Shown piece by piece: positions 22,031 to 34,854 of a stretch of DNA of 64,000 bases. Under the pieces are notes generated by a model. That model was not told the DNA's origin. It saw only the letters and a list, made by a program, of their open reading frames with translations, and made no database searches. Positions within the stretch are counted from its first letter, which is position 1. Every line of letters begins with the position of its first letter. Source of the stretch: Protopterus annectens (taxonomy: Eukaryota > Chordata > Ceratodontiformes > Protopteridae); NCBI RefSeq assembly GCF_019279795.1, contig NC_056738.1, forward strand, positions 401,363,683 through 401,427,682, read 5' to 3'. A program made the position numbers and the translations under genes.

Positions 22031-22599
22031 TGTAAATATATACTCTATTTTTTTACATAAACAACACAGCAAGAAAACATTTAGACGAGGTCCAGCAATG
22101 GAAAAAGCCCTCCAAGGTAAAAGAGTTAAGGCAGCTCTCTAATTCAAATGAACTAGCCTTGAGGAGTTAAAGGAAGAGAATAGAAAAGAAAGGAAAGCCC
22201 TATAACTAAAAATGAGCTTTTAGTAATTAAGTTTTAAGCCAGGATAGGGGAAGAAGGCCTTGCAGGGGAACGATGGCCAACAGCAGTGAAAAATCAGGAA
22301 GAAACAAACGAAAACACAAACATACTTCAGTAATTATCAAAGTGAATAAACACATTTTTAACAATTTTTGTCAAAATATGTAGAAAAAGACTACTTGGCC
22401 AGAGCCAGAGGAAGAGGAAGAGCACCTGATCTAGTTTAGCAGCAAACGAGATCTAGGGGAGCTCTCCTAGTCCATGATAGGATAGGGTTTTAGCCACGAG
22501 CTAGTGAAAGACCTCAAGCTTTTGTATTAGGCCAAGTCGGATCCGATGTTCGATCCGAACCCAACCTAAGAATGAAGGTGAGATAGGACATCACATCAT

Positions 22600-25500
22600 A
22601 TATTCATCTTTGTAAAATTTGGAAAGAAAACTGGCAAATTAGTAGATTTCAAGGAAGCTAGGATTGCTTTGTAATGCCACACTATCCTTATGAAATACTA
22701 AGTACGGAGGTTTAGAAGACAGTGCTTGAAGTTCTGACGGTCTTCTAGCAGAAGTGGTGGCTACCAAAAATATAGTTTTCCAGGTCAAATATTTTAACTC
22801 GCATTTAGCTGCTGGTTTGTAAAGAGAATGAATTAAGGTTTGCAACAGCAAATTTAAGTCCCATGGGGGAGTTGGCATCCTTATAGGTGGGTCTCAAAAA
22901 GAAGGGTTTGTCTCACAAAGGCTTAAAGTTTAGATGAACCCAAAGAGATGTTTTCAACACCTACTTGGAAATCAGAAATGGCAGCTTGCTGTACCCTAAT
23001 GGTTAAGGAGCTGGCTTCTTCTTGAAAATTGTTGCTAAAAATTCAAGGACACTATGTACTGGTGCTGTAAGAGGGTCAGCATGTTTCTGCTGCACACAAA
23101 ATACAAATCTCTTTCATTTACTTCTACAAATTCACCTTGTGGAAGTCTTATGGGAAGACAAAAGTATATGACAGAGGAAGAGTGTGTATGTTGTCTGGTT
23201 ATCAATGGAACTGGAGAAACTATGCGGTCACTGTAGTTTTGAGATAGTGAATCATGCCCAGTAGGCAAGACAGAAGGTCTGGGACTGGAACCAGACTCCA
23301 AAGAGAGTAGACTAGATAAGGCCAAAGGAAGGGGAAACCAAATTTGTCAAAGCCTGTAAGGAGCAATGAGGATGACTTTGCTCTTCAACCAAGATGCTTT
23401 CTACAGAAATTTGGGAATTAAGGGAACTGAAGGATAAGCATAGAGGAGACCAGGGGGCCACTCATGTAGGAGAGCGTCTCTCAGCGACTCCCGCAATAGG
23501 GGGATTAGGGAAAAAACTGCTGCACTTCTTGTTTAGGGGAGACGCAAATAGGTCGAAGTACAGCTGTCCCCATTGACGAAGTCACCTCCGCCACTTTCTT
23601 GTTGAAAGACCACTCGTGAGGTAGTAGAATGGACCTCCTCAACATGTCTACTATAATGCTGGATTTCCCCAGAATGTGCACTGCTATCAGAAATTTGTTG
23701 GATGACATTGCCCACTGCCAAACTCAGAGCTTCTCTACACAGGGAGCAAGATGCGCTTCCTCCTTGTTTGATGTACCAAACCATGGACATACTGTCTGTT
23801 TGAATTGCAACTGTTCTGAATGAGAAGGAATCTTGGAAAGCCTAGACTGCTAAGAGCACGGCTCTCATTTCCAGCACACTGATATGCAAATTGGCCTCTT
23901 CGGGAAAACATGCGTCTTGGAATATTTTTCCCAGGAAGTGCTCCCATCCACCCAATATGGGATGTGTCTGTGGTCACTATGGCCTTGGGTTGAGGAAGAA
24001 TGAAGGTACTTGCCTTGTACAACCTGATCCGAGGAGATCCACCACTAAAGGTATCTTTTGCACGCTTGGGTAACTCTTATCTGAGTGGACATATGCTGAT
24101 GAAGAATGGAACACTGAGTTAATACTCATTGAAGAATCCTCATATGCAATCCTGCTAGTGTAACTAGAACTAATACCAAAGACATTGATCCCAAGCTTGT
24201 ACAATCAGGTTAAAATTGAGGAAATTTGAATCATCTTTCTGACCTGGACTCAAGATAGTCTGTACTCTTGAAAAGGAAGAGAGGCAGTCAATGATACTGT
24301 GGTGAAAATTGCTCCTATGAACTCCAATGTCCAAGACGATTCTTACGGAGATTTGTTGTAATTCCTGGTAATCCCCAGGAGGGGGCAAGTCTGGAATATG
24401 TGATCTCAAGACCTTATCAATAGATGCCTGGATGGAGTGGTTATGAGCCAGTTGTCCCAAGTACGGAAACACTTGGCATCCCTGCAGTCTCAAGTGAGCT
24501 GCTCCCACCGCCATGCATTTTGTGAATACCCTGGGGGCTGTGTTGAGGCCAAAGGTCAGTGCACTGAACTCATAATGACTGGCTCCCAGCTGGAAGCATA
24601 AGTACCTTCTGGATTGCCTGTTCATGTTTATGTGATAGTATGCATCTTGAAGATCTATTGAGAACATCCAGATGTCCTTGTACAAATAGGGCAGAATGGA
24701 CTGAACCATTACCATCTGGACCTTGGTGTGCTGAACTGATCTGTTCAGACTGCTTGAGATCCAGAATCGGTCTCCTGTCCCCCGTTTTCTTTGGCATTAA
24801 AAAGAATCATGACTAAGGTCCAGATTCTCTCTTGTCTGGTGGGACCTCTTGGATGACTTTCTTTTCTAGCAGCTTTTTTTATTTCTAGTGCTGCTGCTTT
24901 CCTCTGACTGTGTGGAACCTCGGGAATTATGCATACAGGTGGAGGTGATAGGGAAAAGGGAATTATATAACTCCTGGAAATAATCCTTTGGCCCTACATA
25001 TATCTTTTATAAATATCTATCCCTCTGGTGTAAGGATAAATCCCAGATTGCCTCCAGAGGTGGACAATTGGGCCCCTCCTTTCAAGAGCGCTGATGGGAT
25101 CTGTCAATCTCTGGACCACTGGTTTTAGAGGCCTCCTCTACCGCATATGCGGCGTCTTCCATTCAAGTTTCCCTCTCTGCCAGTGAGGGAACCATCTCAC
25201 CATAGATCTTGGAAAGGACCCTAAGGGGTTAAAAATGCACGCATACTGCAGAGAGTTTATTTCATCTTGTTCACACCTGGAACGTGTATATTTTACCTTA
25301 GGGCTAAACAATAAGGTTCTGGCAAAAGATGCAGTGACAAATTAAAACTTGGAAGGCTACACAAACTCACACAAATGCATCCAGGCATGCCTCACAAATG
25401 CATCCAGGCCTGCCTCCCAATGGAAATCCATGAACCTACCACCCTTGAGGCACCTTCAGCTGCATGTGAAATGAGCTTCATGGACAAATTATTAATCAAC

Positions 25501-27086
25501 TGCAGGGTTTACGAGGCCATAGTTCCTTAATCAAATCCCTCTGCAATCTAGTGAAGTGCGCCAAATAACTCAACATGAGTGCAAATAAGTCTGAAGCATA
25601 AACACACTTCTCAAATCTGTCCAAGGCCCTTGACTGCAAATAAGTCTGAAGCATAAACACACTTCTCAAATCTGTCCAAGGCCCTTGACTCCCTGTTTGG
25701 CAACCATGGCATCTACCGAACTCCCTTGCTCCAATATTCCTTTCATTAAGGTGGTGCCAAAATCTGGTCTGGTATCTTGGGGACTGGCTCAACTGTGTCC
25801 ATTTCCTTCCACCTCCCCCCAAAATCTGGTTCTTTATCTTGGGTGGTGGCAAAAATCTGGTCTGGTATCTTGGGGCCTGCAATGAGCTTGTCAGCGGGCA
25901 GTCACCCAGGAGGTACACAGACCAAACCCAAAAGCCTCCAGGAATACAGATTCCTCTTAGGAAGGGTTATCAGTAGATCAAACACCCTTATGCTTAAGGA
26001 TTGCTAGGATGCCTCCACCCACTCATCTAAATCTGTATAGTGCCTCTTCAGTGGTGTGCTCTGGAGATATACACAGGATCCAGAGGGAAGGAGAAAAAGT
26101 CTGCCCTGCAGAAGCAGAACACACAGTCTCCACTACCTTGACAGGCTCCGAGGAGCAGAAACAATGTACTTGGAGATTGTGCACTCAAAGATGATCTCAC
26201 AGCCTTCAGAGATCGGAGAGACAACAGTCCCTGACACAGACAGATCCAAGGGGTCTGAAACCATTAGTCAGATAAGAGAAGGAGCAGAGATCGGAGGTGT
26301 AGAACTAAGAACTATGAAAGGCTAGAAGAACTCCCATCTGAACCATTTCATCACTCTATCCATACTGGCTTTGTTCAGATTTCGATAAATGGAGGAAGAA
26401 TATCTGGTCTAGGTAGAAGCTTTGGATCCAATAATCCAGGATCTGAGGAAGCTAATTTCTCATCTGATGCCAGTTTCAGTGAAGTAGTCTTCGGATCAGA
26501 CTTATGTTTCTTCCTTAGAGGTGCCACCCACCACTGGATTTGAGGAAAGGGTGGAGGAGTCTGACTGATCCTAAGATTTCTTGGACTGGAGAAGGCTGAA
26601 GGAAGCAAGCCCTTTAAAATGAGCTTATTCTTCCTGTCCACAATGGCCCAAGGATTAAATGATTTACAAAATGTCAATCTTTTTTGCAGGTACTCCGGGC
26701 ATAGACAGCAAATGCATAAGGCATGAGCATCATCAGAGAATGGTAGCTTTTTTTTTTAAATGGAAAGGAAAAACTTTTTTAACAACAACGGTAGAAAGAA
26801 TTACGCTAAAGTGTATAAAGGGAAGAAAACTACGAAAAGTAATTAGATAGAGAAATAATAAAAATAGAAGGACTCATCTCTAATTTTGAACACTAACTTC
26901 CAGAGCACACAGTGACTACTTCAAAATGCAAAAGCGGCAAACAAGATCTAAGATACGTTAGGAGACAGAGCATTATAAATTAAGGGAGGAGCTTGAGAGT
27001 TTGTTAGTGGTCACAAGTTGAAAATAATGGTCAAGTCAATCTGAACCAAACTATTGTCAAATGAATGAAAACTGACATCAGATCAA
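22600..27086 (-). mobile_element. DIRS copy B, 5' part (recombinase start, RNase H, reverse transcriptase, gag, terminal repeat)
   Basis: This continues the copy interrupted at 17175. Minus-strand parts in order from the right: terminal repeat (26940-27086), gag (about 26680-25000), reverse transcriptase (24800-24170, with 'MFSIDLQDAYYHI' and 'FGLNTAPRVFTK'), RNase H (about 24100-23500) and recombinase (23330-22640, with 'TTSARRPSELQAL'). The terminal repeat here is the reverse complement of the one at 16440-16545. More diverged than copy A, as expected for the older host copy. Fossil with many breaks. Confidence 0.8.
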
Positions 27087-30070
27087 GAATTATTTACAGG
27101 GACTGACAAATGTTAAAGTATTGCAAAATAGGGTGAATCTCACAGAACAAGAGGAAGAGCAACTGCAGAATACTAAAGAGAAAATATGGGATTACCTCAA
27201 TAACATGTACAAGTTTAGAAAGATTGCTGTTAAGCAACTGTTTTTTGCTAACACCTCTAGAGCAGAAAAACTTAGTACAACTCAGGCAAAATAAAGTAGA
27301 AAGGGCTATTGCCAAGCTTAGGGGAGCCTACAACAAGGAAGACAATAAGAGCTCCTGTAGAAGTTATTAGGAATATTTCGGAAAATCTATAAAGCACAGA
27401 AATATGGAAATCAAGAAAAGGTACAAACGGAGATTTTACAAAATAATTAAATATGCAAAGGTTACAGGTAGATGCGGCTCGATTGCTAACAGGGCAGGAG
27501 GAGATGAGGCAAAAATGTTGATGTATAATCAATAAATCTACATGGAAGTCCCAGGAATAGATGGTATTCCTGTAGAAGTTTGGAAGGTAGGAGGGAAAAC
27601 ACAAAAAAAAAAAAAAACTTCCAGATCTTTAACAGTATTTTAAGAGGAGGAGCATCAACATCTTAGAAAGAGGTGGCAGCTGTAACAGCTAAAGAGGGTA
27701 AAGATCCATCAGATCTAGCGTATTAAAGTCCCATTTAAACAGTAAACCATGATTATAAAGTGTTTATGCCTATAATGGCTAAATGAATGGCAAAAGTGAT
27801 GCCAAAACTGAAAAGACCTGGATTAATGTGGTTTTGTGGAAGGGAAGCAAACATTCAACATTAACGGAACACTGATGATCCAGAGGAAAGAGCAATGTAA
27901 GAAAATAATACTGTTGGTGGATCTTGATGCAGAGAAAGCATTTGACAGAGTAAGCTGGGACTTTATGAAAAAGGCAATGGAAGTATTGCCATTTCCTGAT
28001 AAAAATTATAAGGTTGGTTAGGAGGATATATGAGGGATTGGAGGCGAAAATTAAAGTGGGTGGGGTCTTCCCTGATAATTTCTGCTTGAGCAGAGGAACC
28101 AGGCAAGGATGTCCTCTCTATCCTTTGTTATTTGCATTATATTTAGAACCATGATTCAGAAATTCAAGGATATAACTGGTATTAAAGTCAAGAAAAGGTG
28201 GCTCTATTTGCAGATGATACTATTTTATACCTAATAAAACCAGAAAATGAAATTATAGTGTTGTATAACATTTTGAGACCGTCTCAAATCTTTTCAGGAT
28301 ACAAAATTAGTAATTTACCACTATTTCCTTTGTTTTAGCTTTACGTGCCCACACAAGAATTGGTTCAGCAATATCCATATTTACGGGGACATGATAAAAT
28401 GAAGTAATTAGGGATATGTATTAAAAATTATTCCATGTGGCAGTTAAGGATATGTGGGAAAAAACTAAACAAAAGATGATACAAAAACTGAGAAACTGGA
28501 AGCTCTGTTATATGGTTATGGATAGTAAGAAACAAGCAGTTAAAAGGCTTTTAGTCCCTTTAATCTTATACACAGGTCAGGTATAGTTTTATCAACCAAG
28601 GGAAGAGTTGTGGATAATAATAAAGAGCTGTAGGATTTTGTCTGGGAGGGAAAGATGGCAAGAGTCAAGTGGGATAATCTTATTCTTCCAGCAGAACAAG
28701 ATGGATTGGGATTACATAATTTATAGGGGTATTTCAGAGTTACACAGTTAAGGCTCCTATACATAGCACAAGCAGAAAACTAGGATTCAAAGTGGAAAGT
28801 GATTATGATGAAACAGGGGAAGCTCAAGAAACAAGCAGAGCGTGAGATTCTAGATGCATACATTTAAGGAGAATAAAAATCATACAGATTATTATATTCA
28901 TGAAGTAGCAGGAAGTATTCTAAGAACTAAGCCAACATGGGAATGGAGAAAGGAGATTCTGCCGATAGGATGACTGCAATTAGCGATATAGACTGTAGGA
29001 AAGAGGGGCCTGTAATTTATTGGAGAAAACTGGCAAAGGAACCAAGTTATTGGGAGTAAATAACTAGAGGAGAAAAAGTAACAGAATGGAAAGATGCCAA
29101 AAATGTATTTGGACTGCAGGTTAGAAGTTGCCTTCCCTATCAAGGACTGATATCAGTGTATAGGCAAAGAGAAAGAAATTGGGGAGTCCCAAGACCAGCA
29201 ACAGTATAGTTTTTAGTAGAATCTAGAACAGAAGCTGCTGTTAAAAAAGGAAAAATTAGTAGAGCATATAAAATGTTGCATAATTGGGAAGAGAGATTAT
29301 ATAATTCACAAAGAAACGATGGGAGGATGTAGGTCTGTCTGCCAAATATGCAACAAAATCTAGAAGATTTAGATCTTTGCTTGGAAATGTTTACATATAT
29401 ATTTTTACACCCTAAGTAGACTCCTGAGAATTTCTCCTCGGTAGGCAGCAGATGTTGGAATTGTGATGGGAAAGAAGAGGTGATTGGAGTGATTGGGAAT
29501 ATATTTTCTGGGAGTGTAATGAGTTGGCAGACGTTTATCTTCAGACAACTCTGTCAGAGATACTGGGGGAGCAAATTGGTGTAACTAGGGAAATTATTTT
29601 TCTGAGCTAAGATACAGAATCAGAATTGCCTAGACATAGTAAGGGCTTGCTGAGTCCAATTATGGTGGCTGCCAAAAAAACAATTACTAGAAAATTGAAA
29701 TCAAAGTCTAATCCAACTGTACTAGAAGTAGTGAATATAGTAAGAGATAAAACAACTGGAATTGGGATCTTTAGAAAAGGGTAGGAACAAATTACATAGG
29801 AAAAATGGCGATTGTGGGAACAATACAAACGGGAGGAATGAGGTTTAAAAGAAGACAGAATTTGAATGAACTATGTAATGTTTGACTGACAATTACTGGG
29901 TAGATTATAAGTGCTATATAATGTTTGCAACTAAAATTATGTCAACATGGTTTGTGATGTAAAATGCTTGCAACTAAGATTATGTCAATATGATTTTTCA
30001 TTTATATAAATGTATGACTGCCCAAGTCATAAGTGGTAATTTAATAAATATGTTTTTGTTTAAAAAAACA
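27087..30070 (+). mobile_element. L1-group LINE ORF2, reverse transcriptase to 3' end (right of the nest)
   Basis: Continues the LINE from 16416. Near 27150-27290 it reads 'KEKIWDYLNNMYKFRKIAVK' and on to 'FFANTSRAEKL', the linker before the L1 reverse transcriptase. At 27900-27980 'LVDLDAEKAFDRVSWDFMKK' is motif A (Tx1/L1 type). At 28200-28230 'ALFADDTILYLI' is motif C with both catalytic aspartates. The C-terminal region runs on to about 29850. The tail ends near 30070 after an A/T-rich 3' region. Stops and shifts are frequent, so it is dead. Confidence 0.8.
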
Positions 30071-30691
30071 CAGATAATTGCAGTGCAGAAATATGTTATT
30101 TGCAATGTACACTTTACAGATATGGCTACTGACTTTCATTAATCAGCAACAAGAGAAAGAGCAAGACATGTTTGAGCAAACAACAAATAAGCAAAACTAG
30201 AGCACAGTGTACATTGTTAATGTTGGTTTCCAAGTTTAGGCTTTGATACAGCCTTCCCAGTTGAGTGACAGGGCTGCCACAGATAAAGTAAGAAGAAAAA
30301 CAGTGAAATAAGTTTGATGAGTTATGTGGGATAGATTGTTTAATGGTGGGGTTTAGATAAAAGATATGGGAGGTTGGCTGGACAGAATTCATAGGAAAAC
30401 AGCAGATATTCTTTAATCTACCCTTTTTTGGCCATCAATAAAGTGTGATTGGAAATTTACGGTATTTGGAGGATGAAGTAAAGTGGGTATGCAGAAACAG
30501 AGGTTTTATCTGGGTGAATGGCATGAACATGACCATGATTCCAACAGATGTTGGTTAAAATGTTGCTTAAATGTTATGGGGTTTGATCTAGTGCGAGTGG
30601 GATGGAGTTCCAGGTTTTGGATACACGGATGCATAGGAGTAGAGGGAGACATTTGTCGAGTTATTAGATTTTTGTGACAAGTAATATGGAG
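30071..30691. other. Unassigned stretch
   Basis: No supportable coding sequence, RNA gene or repeat boundary seen. Confidence 0.4.
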
Positions 30692-30710
30692 CGAATGATT
30701 CTTTTGTGTA

Positions 30711-30986
30711 AAAAGTAATGTCTTTCAGCTTATCCCGGTTAGAGGTCGCCACAGTGGAACTCCGGTCCACTAATGACTGGCAGTGGATTTGTACGGTGCC
30801 GAGTTGCCAGCCCAACACCCAACCTTCAAAGAAGGCACACCCATTCACGCTCAAACCTATCTGCATGTCTTTAACATCAGTCGACCGCGGGGAGGACATG
30901 CAGAGTCCACACAGAAGGGCGCTCCAGCCGAGAATCGAACGGGAGAACCTCTTACTGTGAGGCGACAACGCTAACCACTTCACCAC
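30711..30986 (-). mobile_element. DANA/HE1-like tRNA-derived SINE with target-site duplication
   Basis: On the minus strand it begins 'tggtgaagtggttagcgttg' (A box), then 'gttcgattctcggctgg' (B box), then 'gtgtggactctgcatgtcct'. It ends with 'actgtggcgacctctaaccg' and 'gataagctgaaagac', the tail typical of DANA/HE1-like SINEs of fishes. It is flanked by 'cgaatgattcttttgtgta' at 30692-30710 and 'cgaatgattcttgtgta' at 30987-31003, a target-site duplication with a two-base difference. The head is well kept, so the insertion is fairly young. Confidence 0.88.
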
Positions 30987-31003
30987 CGAATGATTCTTGT
31001 GTA

Positions 31004-31879
31004 GTAGTAGTGAATTACGCTGCTGATGCTGGGGCATTTATCTGACTTCAAGATTAGGTTATGTGTAGTGACCAGTTGAGAGAAGGCTATGGTATGCTGC
31101 AGTTCAGTTCACCAAAGTTAAGAGCCAAGTGGTGGTATGGTCTGTGTGAAATATTAAATAGCAAAGTATGCTATTTTATTGTAGTACTGTTCAAGTGATG
31201 GGATTGGGTGGTTTGCAGAGTTATACTTTTAATTACTTAAAGGGAAACTGGTAATCAGTTCAGTGAAAGCAAATTAAGTTGGGCACATTGAAGGGGATAC
31301 TTTTGCAAGTAGATGCATTCCTAGCAGCATTTAGCACTTCTGTATAAAAACATAATAGTCCACAATCTAACCTATTAATTTATGGGCAACCACTGCACTT
31401 TGTCTTAAGGCTACAAGTCCGTTTACTGAGAGAATGCAAGTTGTTTTTTCATACCTGGGGAAACAGAAGGGAAAGAATGGATGGCATCTGTGAAAGAGGG
31501 AACACAGGATATACCATGTGCTTCCAGCATGATTAAACATCACTTTATTGTAAGTAAAGCCTGTGGGTGTAGTGGTCTACTTTGACACGAGTACATGGAG
31601 TGGCACTGCCCTTTTTGGAAAGTCCATATAGTTGTCTGTGTTTGCTGCGAGTTAAAAGGTATTGAGAGAGGTCAAAAATGAAACTGATTTCTGAGTATTT
31701 TTACTCAAGTGAAAAGTCCAGGAAAATGTGACAGACTCTGAGATGAGAAGCAGCAAAAGCATATAAAGATAATCTTACCAGATAATAAAACATGCATTTA
31801 AGTTGCAAGTTGGAAACCTGTATTAAAAAAAATAAATGCAAACTGTGAAAGTAATAGCTTCTTATCAGAATGACTGCCT
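31004..31879. other. Unassigned stretch
   Basis: No coding, RNA or repeat signal that I can support. Confidence 0.4.
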
Positions 31880-33000
31880 TATCCATTTTATCATGAAATG
31901 CAAATGGCACTGTAGGCAAGGATGAGAAGCAAACAGAATTGAATGAAGTGTAGGATGCAGCATTATTTGCAGAGGACAATATTTTGTATTTGATAACCCC
32001 AGAATTGGACATTTCAAAGTTGTGTTACACATTGAGACAGTTTCATACCTTTTCAGGACATAAAATTAATGAAGATTAAAAAAGCTATAGTGGTAAACCC
32101 ATACTTATGGGGACGTAATACGATGAAGTACTTTGGTGTACGGATTAAAAAAAATTCTGTGATGGCAGCTATGGATATGTAGAAATAGAATAAACAAAAG
32201 AGAACGCAAAAACTGAGAAGCTGAAAGCTGCTACTGATGGATATGGATAGCACGTAAACTCAGTGAAAAATGCTTTTAATCCCTTTAGTTTTAAACAGTA
32301 AGACATATTTTTATCAACTAGACAAAAAGTTGTGGGCAATGAGGAGGAGCTGAAGCATTTATTTGGGCAGGGAAATAAAGTGGAATAAGTTGATCCTTCC
32401 CATGGAACAAGATGGTTTAGAATGACCGGATATGAATGGATACCTTACAGCTATGCAGTTAAGGCTCATACACAACGCAAGCAGAAGGCTATAAATCAAA
32501 GTGGAAAGAAACAATGTTAAAATGGGGGGGCAGAGTTTGAAAAAGAGACAGAACAGGATTTTGGATGCAGATCCTTAAGGAGGACAATCATCATCACAGA
32601 GATTATTATATTCACAAACCTATAGTCTAAGAATTAAGCCAACACAGGAACGGAGAAAAGTGATCTTGCCAATAGTGATGACTGCAGTTGAGTACAGAAA
32701 AACAGGAAGAGGAGGGTGAAAATTACTGGAGAAAAACAAAGGCTTTGGTAGCACATAACTACAGAGTGAAAGGTAAATGAGTGGGATGAGGCCAAGCACA
32801 AGTCTGGACTGCAGGTTAGAGACCGCCTTCCCTACCAGGCACTGAAATCAGTGTACAGGCAAAGTGAAGGTGATGGAGTGCTAAATTAAAAGACCAGCTC
32901 TGGCAGAGTTTTAGTAGAGCCTAAAACAAACAGAGGTAATCCAGAAAGCTCAAGTCAGGACTGGTATCCTTCCTGTGACTTAGAGAGTGACAGGGCTAAC
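31880..33000 (+). mobile_element. Second L1-group LINE ORF2 fragment
   Basis: Aligns by eye with 28190-29160 of the first LINE. Shared segments include the FADD box region ('gcattatttgcagaggacaa' here against 'gctctatttgcagatgatac'), 'tcataccttttcaggacata', 'aatccctttagttttaaac' and 'tatttttatcaacta'. It covers motif C onwards and lacks the endonuclease and the start of the reverse transcriptase. The aspartate pair reads 'AEDN', so the catalytic motif is lost. A separate, more diverged 5'-truncated copy. Confidence 0.7.
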
Positions 33001-34159
33001 AAGAAAGAGTACAAAGGATTAGTCCAGATAAAGTCACTTTAGGTATCAGATCTAGGGCACATACTTTCTCCGATATCCTCCGTGTGGGAGACATAACACC
33101 TCAGTGAAGATTCAAATAGTATATTCAGTTAAAAGGCAGACGGAAGAATGTTCTTTTTCTAATACATTACATTCAGCAGGTCAGCTATCTAAAGTCAGTT
33201 ACAGTCAATGGTGGGAGGGTCCCGGAAGCAGATTGGAGGAAAATCTGGGAGGTGGAAAAACAAGGAGCAAGTCCCTTACTTGATTATTCCTGAAAGATCA
33301 ATGAGGGTTTATCAGCCTTTGGAACTTCATTCTTAGTTAAAAGGTTTTTCATTTTTAACAAAGAAAAAAAAGACAACATGCCATTAGCTACGACTACAGA
33401 GCTATATTCAAGAAAGCACGTTCACCTCAGAGTCATCTGGTTCAGCTAATAGGGTGGTTTACAGTGTTATCATTGAAAATGTCTGCTTTTTTATATTAGC
33501 CTGTTTTGTATCATATGTAATATGAGAGGCTGTGTCTGCCTTTATGGGGGCTCATATTTTTTGAAGTAAATTATAAAAGCTTTATTACAGAACTTTTTCC
33601 AGTCTGACTTATTCTTATCAATGCTTGTATCACATGTAATAGGAGAGGTTGTGCCCACTTTTATGAGGCTCATATTTCCTGAAGTATATTATCAAAGACT
33701 AATCCTCTTGTTTGGCAAGGATAAGAGGGCCTGTTTATAAGAGGCTCATGTCCATAGCTAATGTGACCAGTCCCCATTCTTCCTGAAGACCTTTTTTACA
33801 TGCAGGGGAGGTAGTAACTAAGAGCCACACTAGGAGACTCCCATTTTTTTAAAAAATATATGCATCCAGAAATAAAGCTTACATTGGAAACAAGTCACAG
33901 TGCTCAATTTTACAGAGCTTATGGATGTATACAAGGAGGAGGGGAATGTTAAGTGAGACCTCAGAACCTTTTGCGTAGGCTTTTTGAGCCCATGGAATAA
34001 CAATCCACCAAATGGTAAACTGTAGACTATACAAAGCCTTTAAAAAAATAGGTATCACAGATCATCTTTCAGCAAAGGCAAACTGTGCCTATGGTGTAAA
34101 GAATACAGCAGTGTGGCCCTAGGATAATGATTTTCATTGTACTGCAAATTACAGAAATT
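33001..34159. other. Unassigned stretch with a local tandem repeat
   Basis: No gene recognised. The only structure is the diverged direct repeat at 33505-33750 listed separately. Confidence 0.4.
33505..33750. repeat. Diverged ~118-bp tandem repeat, two copies and a partial third
   Basis: 'gtatcatatgtaatatgaga' near 33508 recurs as 'gtatcacatgtaataggaga' near 33626, each followed by 'ggctcatatttt' or 'ggctcatatttc' and then 'tgaagta'. A third partial copy ('ataagaggctcatgtcc') is near 33735. Confidence 0.7.
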
Positions 34160-34173
34160 ATGTTAAATACATG

Positions 34174-34400
34174 GCCACGGTGGTGGTGCTGCAGTAGCGT
34201 TGTCGCCTCATAGTAAGACGATCTCAGCTACAGCATCTTCTGCGTGGAGACATGTGTGAATGGGCGTACCTTCATTGAAGGTTGTGCGTCAGGGCTGGTA
34301 ACTCTGCACGTAAAAATCAACTACCAATCATTAGCGGACCGGAGTTCGCCTGTGACGACCCCTAACCGGGAAAAGCCAAAAGACACAAACAAACAAAACA
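34174..34400 (+). mobile_element. DANA/HE1-like SINE, internally shortened, with exact target-site duplication
   Basis: Same family as 30711-30986, opposite strand. The head 'cagtagcgttgtcgcctcat' is followed by a shortened middle, and the tail reads 'gacgacccctaaccgggaaa'. It is flanked by an exact 14-base duplication, 'atgttaaatacatg', at 34160-34173 and 34401-34414. The middle is shorter than in the other copy (about 227 against 276 bases). Confidence 0.88.
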
Positions 34401-34414
34401 ATGTTAAATACATG

Positions 34415-34854
34415 TCAAGTGGCTAGAACACCTATACCTAGTTGCTGCGGGATGTCCACTATGAGAGGGACAATGCCCGTGGTCTCAGAGCATGGCTCTG
34501 TGGTAGGCTAGGGTCTTCACCACATCTCTTCCTGGGTCTAGGAGATGAGGGCTCTTCTGTTCAGATTCTTCCATTTTTAAGGTTTCAGGTGGCCAAGTCA
34601 GTGCAACAGAGGACTAGATAGCTCTGTGCCTGGCTAGATAATAGTCTAGAAACTGGGGAGGATCAAGTGGAAAGGCAGTTAACCAATTTCCTTTCAGAAG
34701 GGCTAGTGCTGTGGGGTCAAGGGCAGGGTTAGAAGATGCAAGTGCCTGATATAATAAGGATGGGTATTGGCTGTCAGACTAGGAGACTAGTGTTTGTCCC
34801 CTTGGCTGTCAGACTAGGAGACTAGTGTTTGTCCCCTTTTCTCACACCAAACAA
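34415..34854. other. Unassigned stretch
   Basis: No coding signal. Contains the exact 35-bp tandem duplication listed next. Confidence 0.4.
34767..34836. repeat. Exact 35-bp tandem duplication
   Basis: The unit beginning 'ttggctgtcagactaggag' occurs at 34767-34801 and again, without a mismatch, at 34802-34836. This points to a recent slippage or local duplication. Confidence 0.95.

Larger units (their letters stand above)
17176..22599 (-). mobile_element. DIRS copy A, inserted inside DIRS copy B
   Basis: A DIRS-type retrotransposon read right to left: terminal repeat (22440-22599), gag (about 22030-20540), reverse transcriptase (about 20450-19640), RNase H region (about 19600-18850), tyrosine recombinase (18800-17550), internal complementary region (about 17490-17600) and terminal repeat (17176-17490). 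The two terminal repeats are inverted relative to each other, as in DIRS and unlike LTR elements. Its insertion point falls in the recombinase region of copy B, whose text resumes at about 22600. Fossil with several breaks; similarity between its ends suggests moderate age. Confidence 0.85.

Noticed and set aside
30588-30974. Overlapping frames on both strands near 30.6-31.0 kb
   Set aside because: They run through the DANA/HE1-like SINE, which is non-coding and GC-richer, giving chance open frames.
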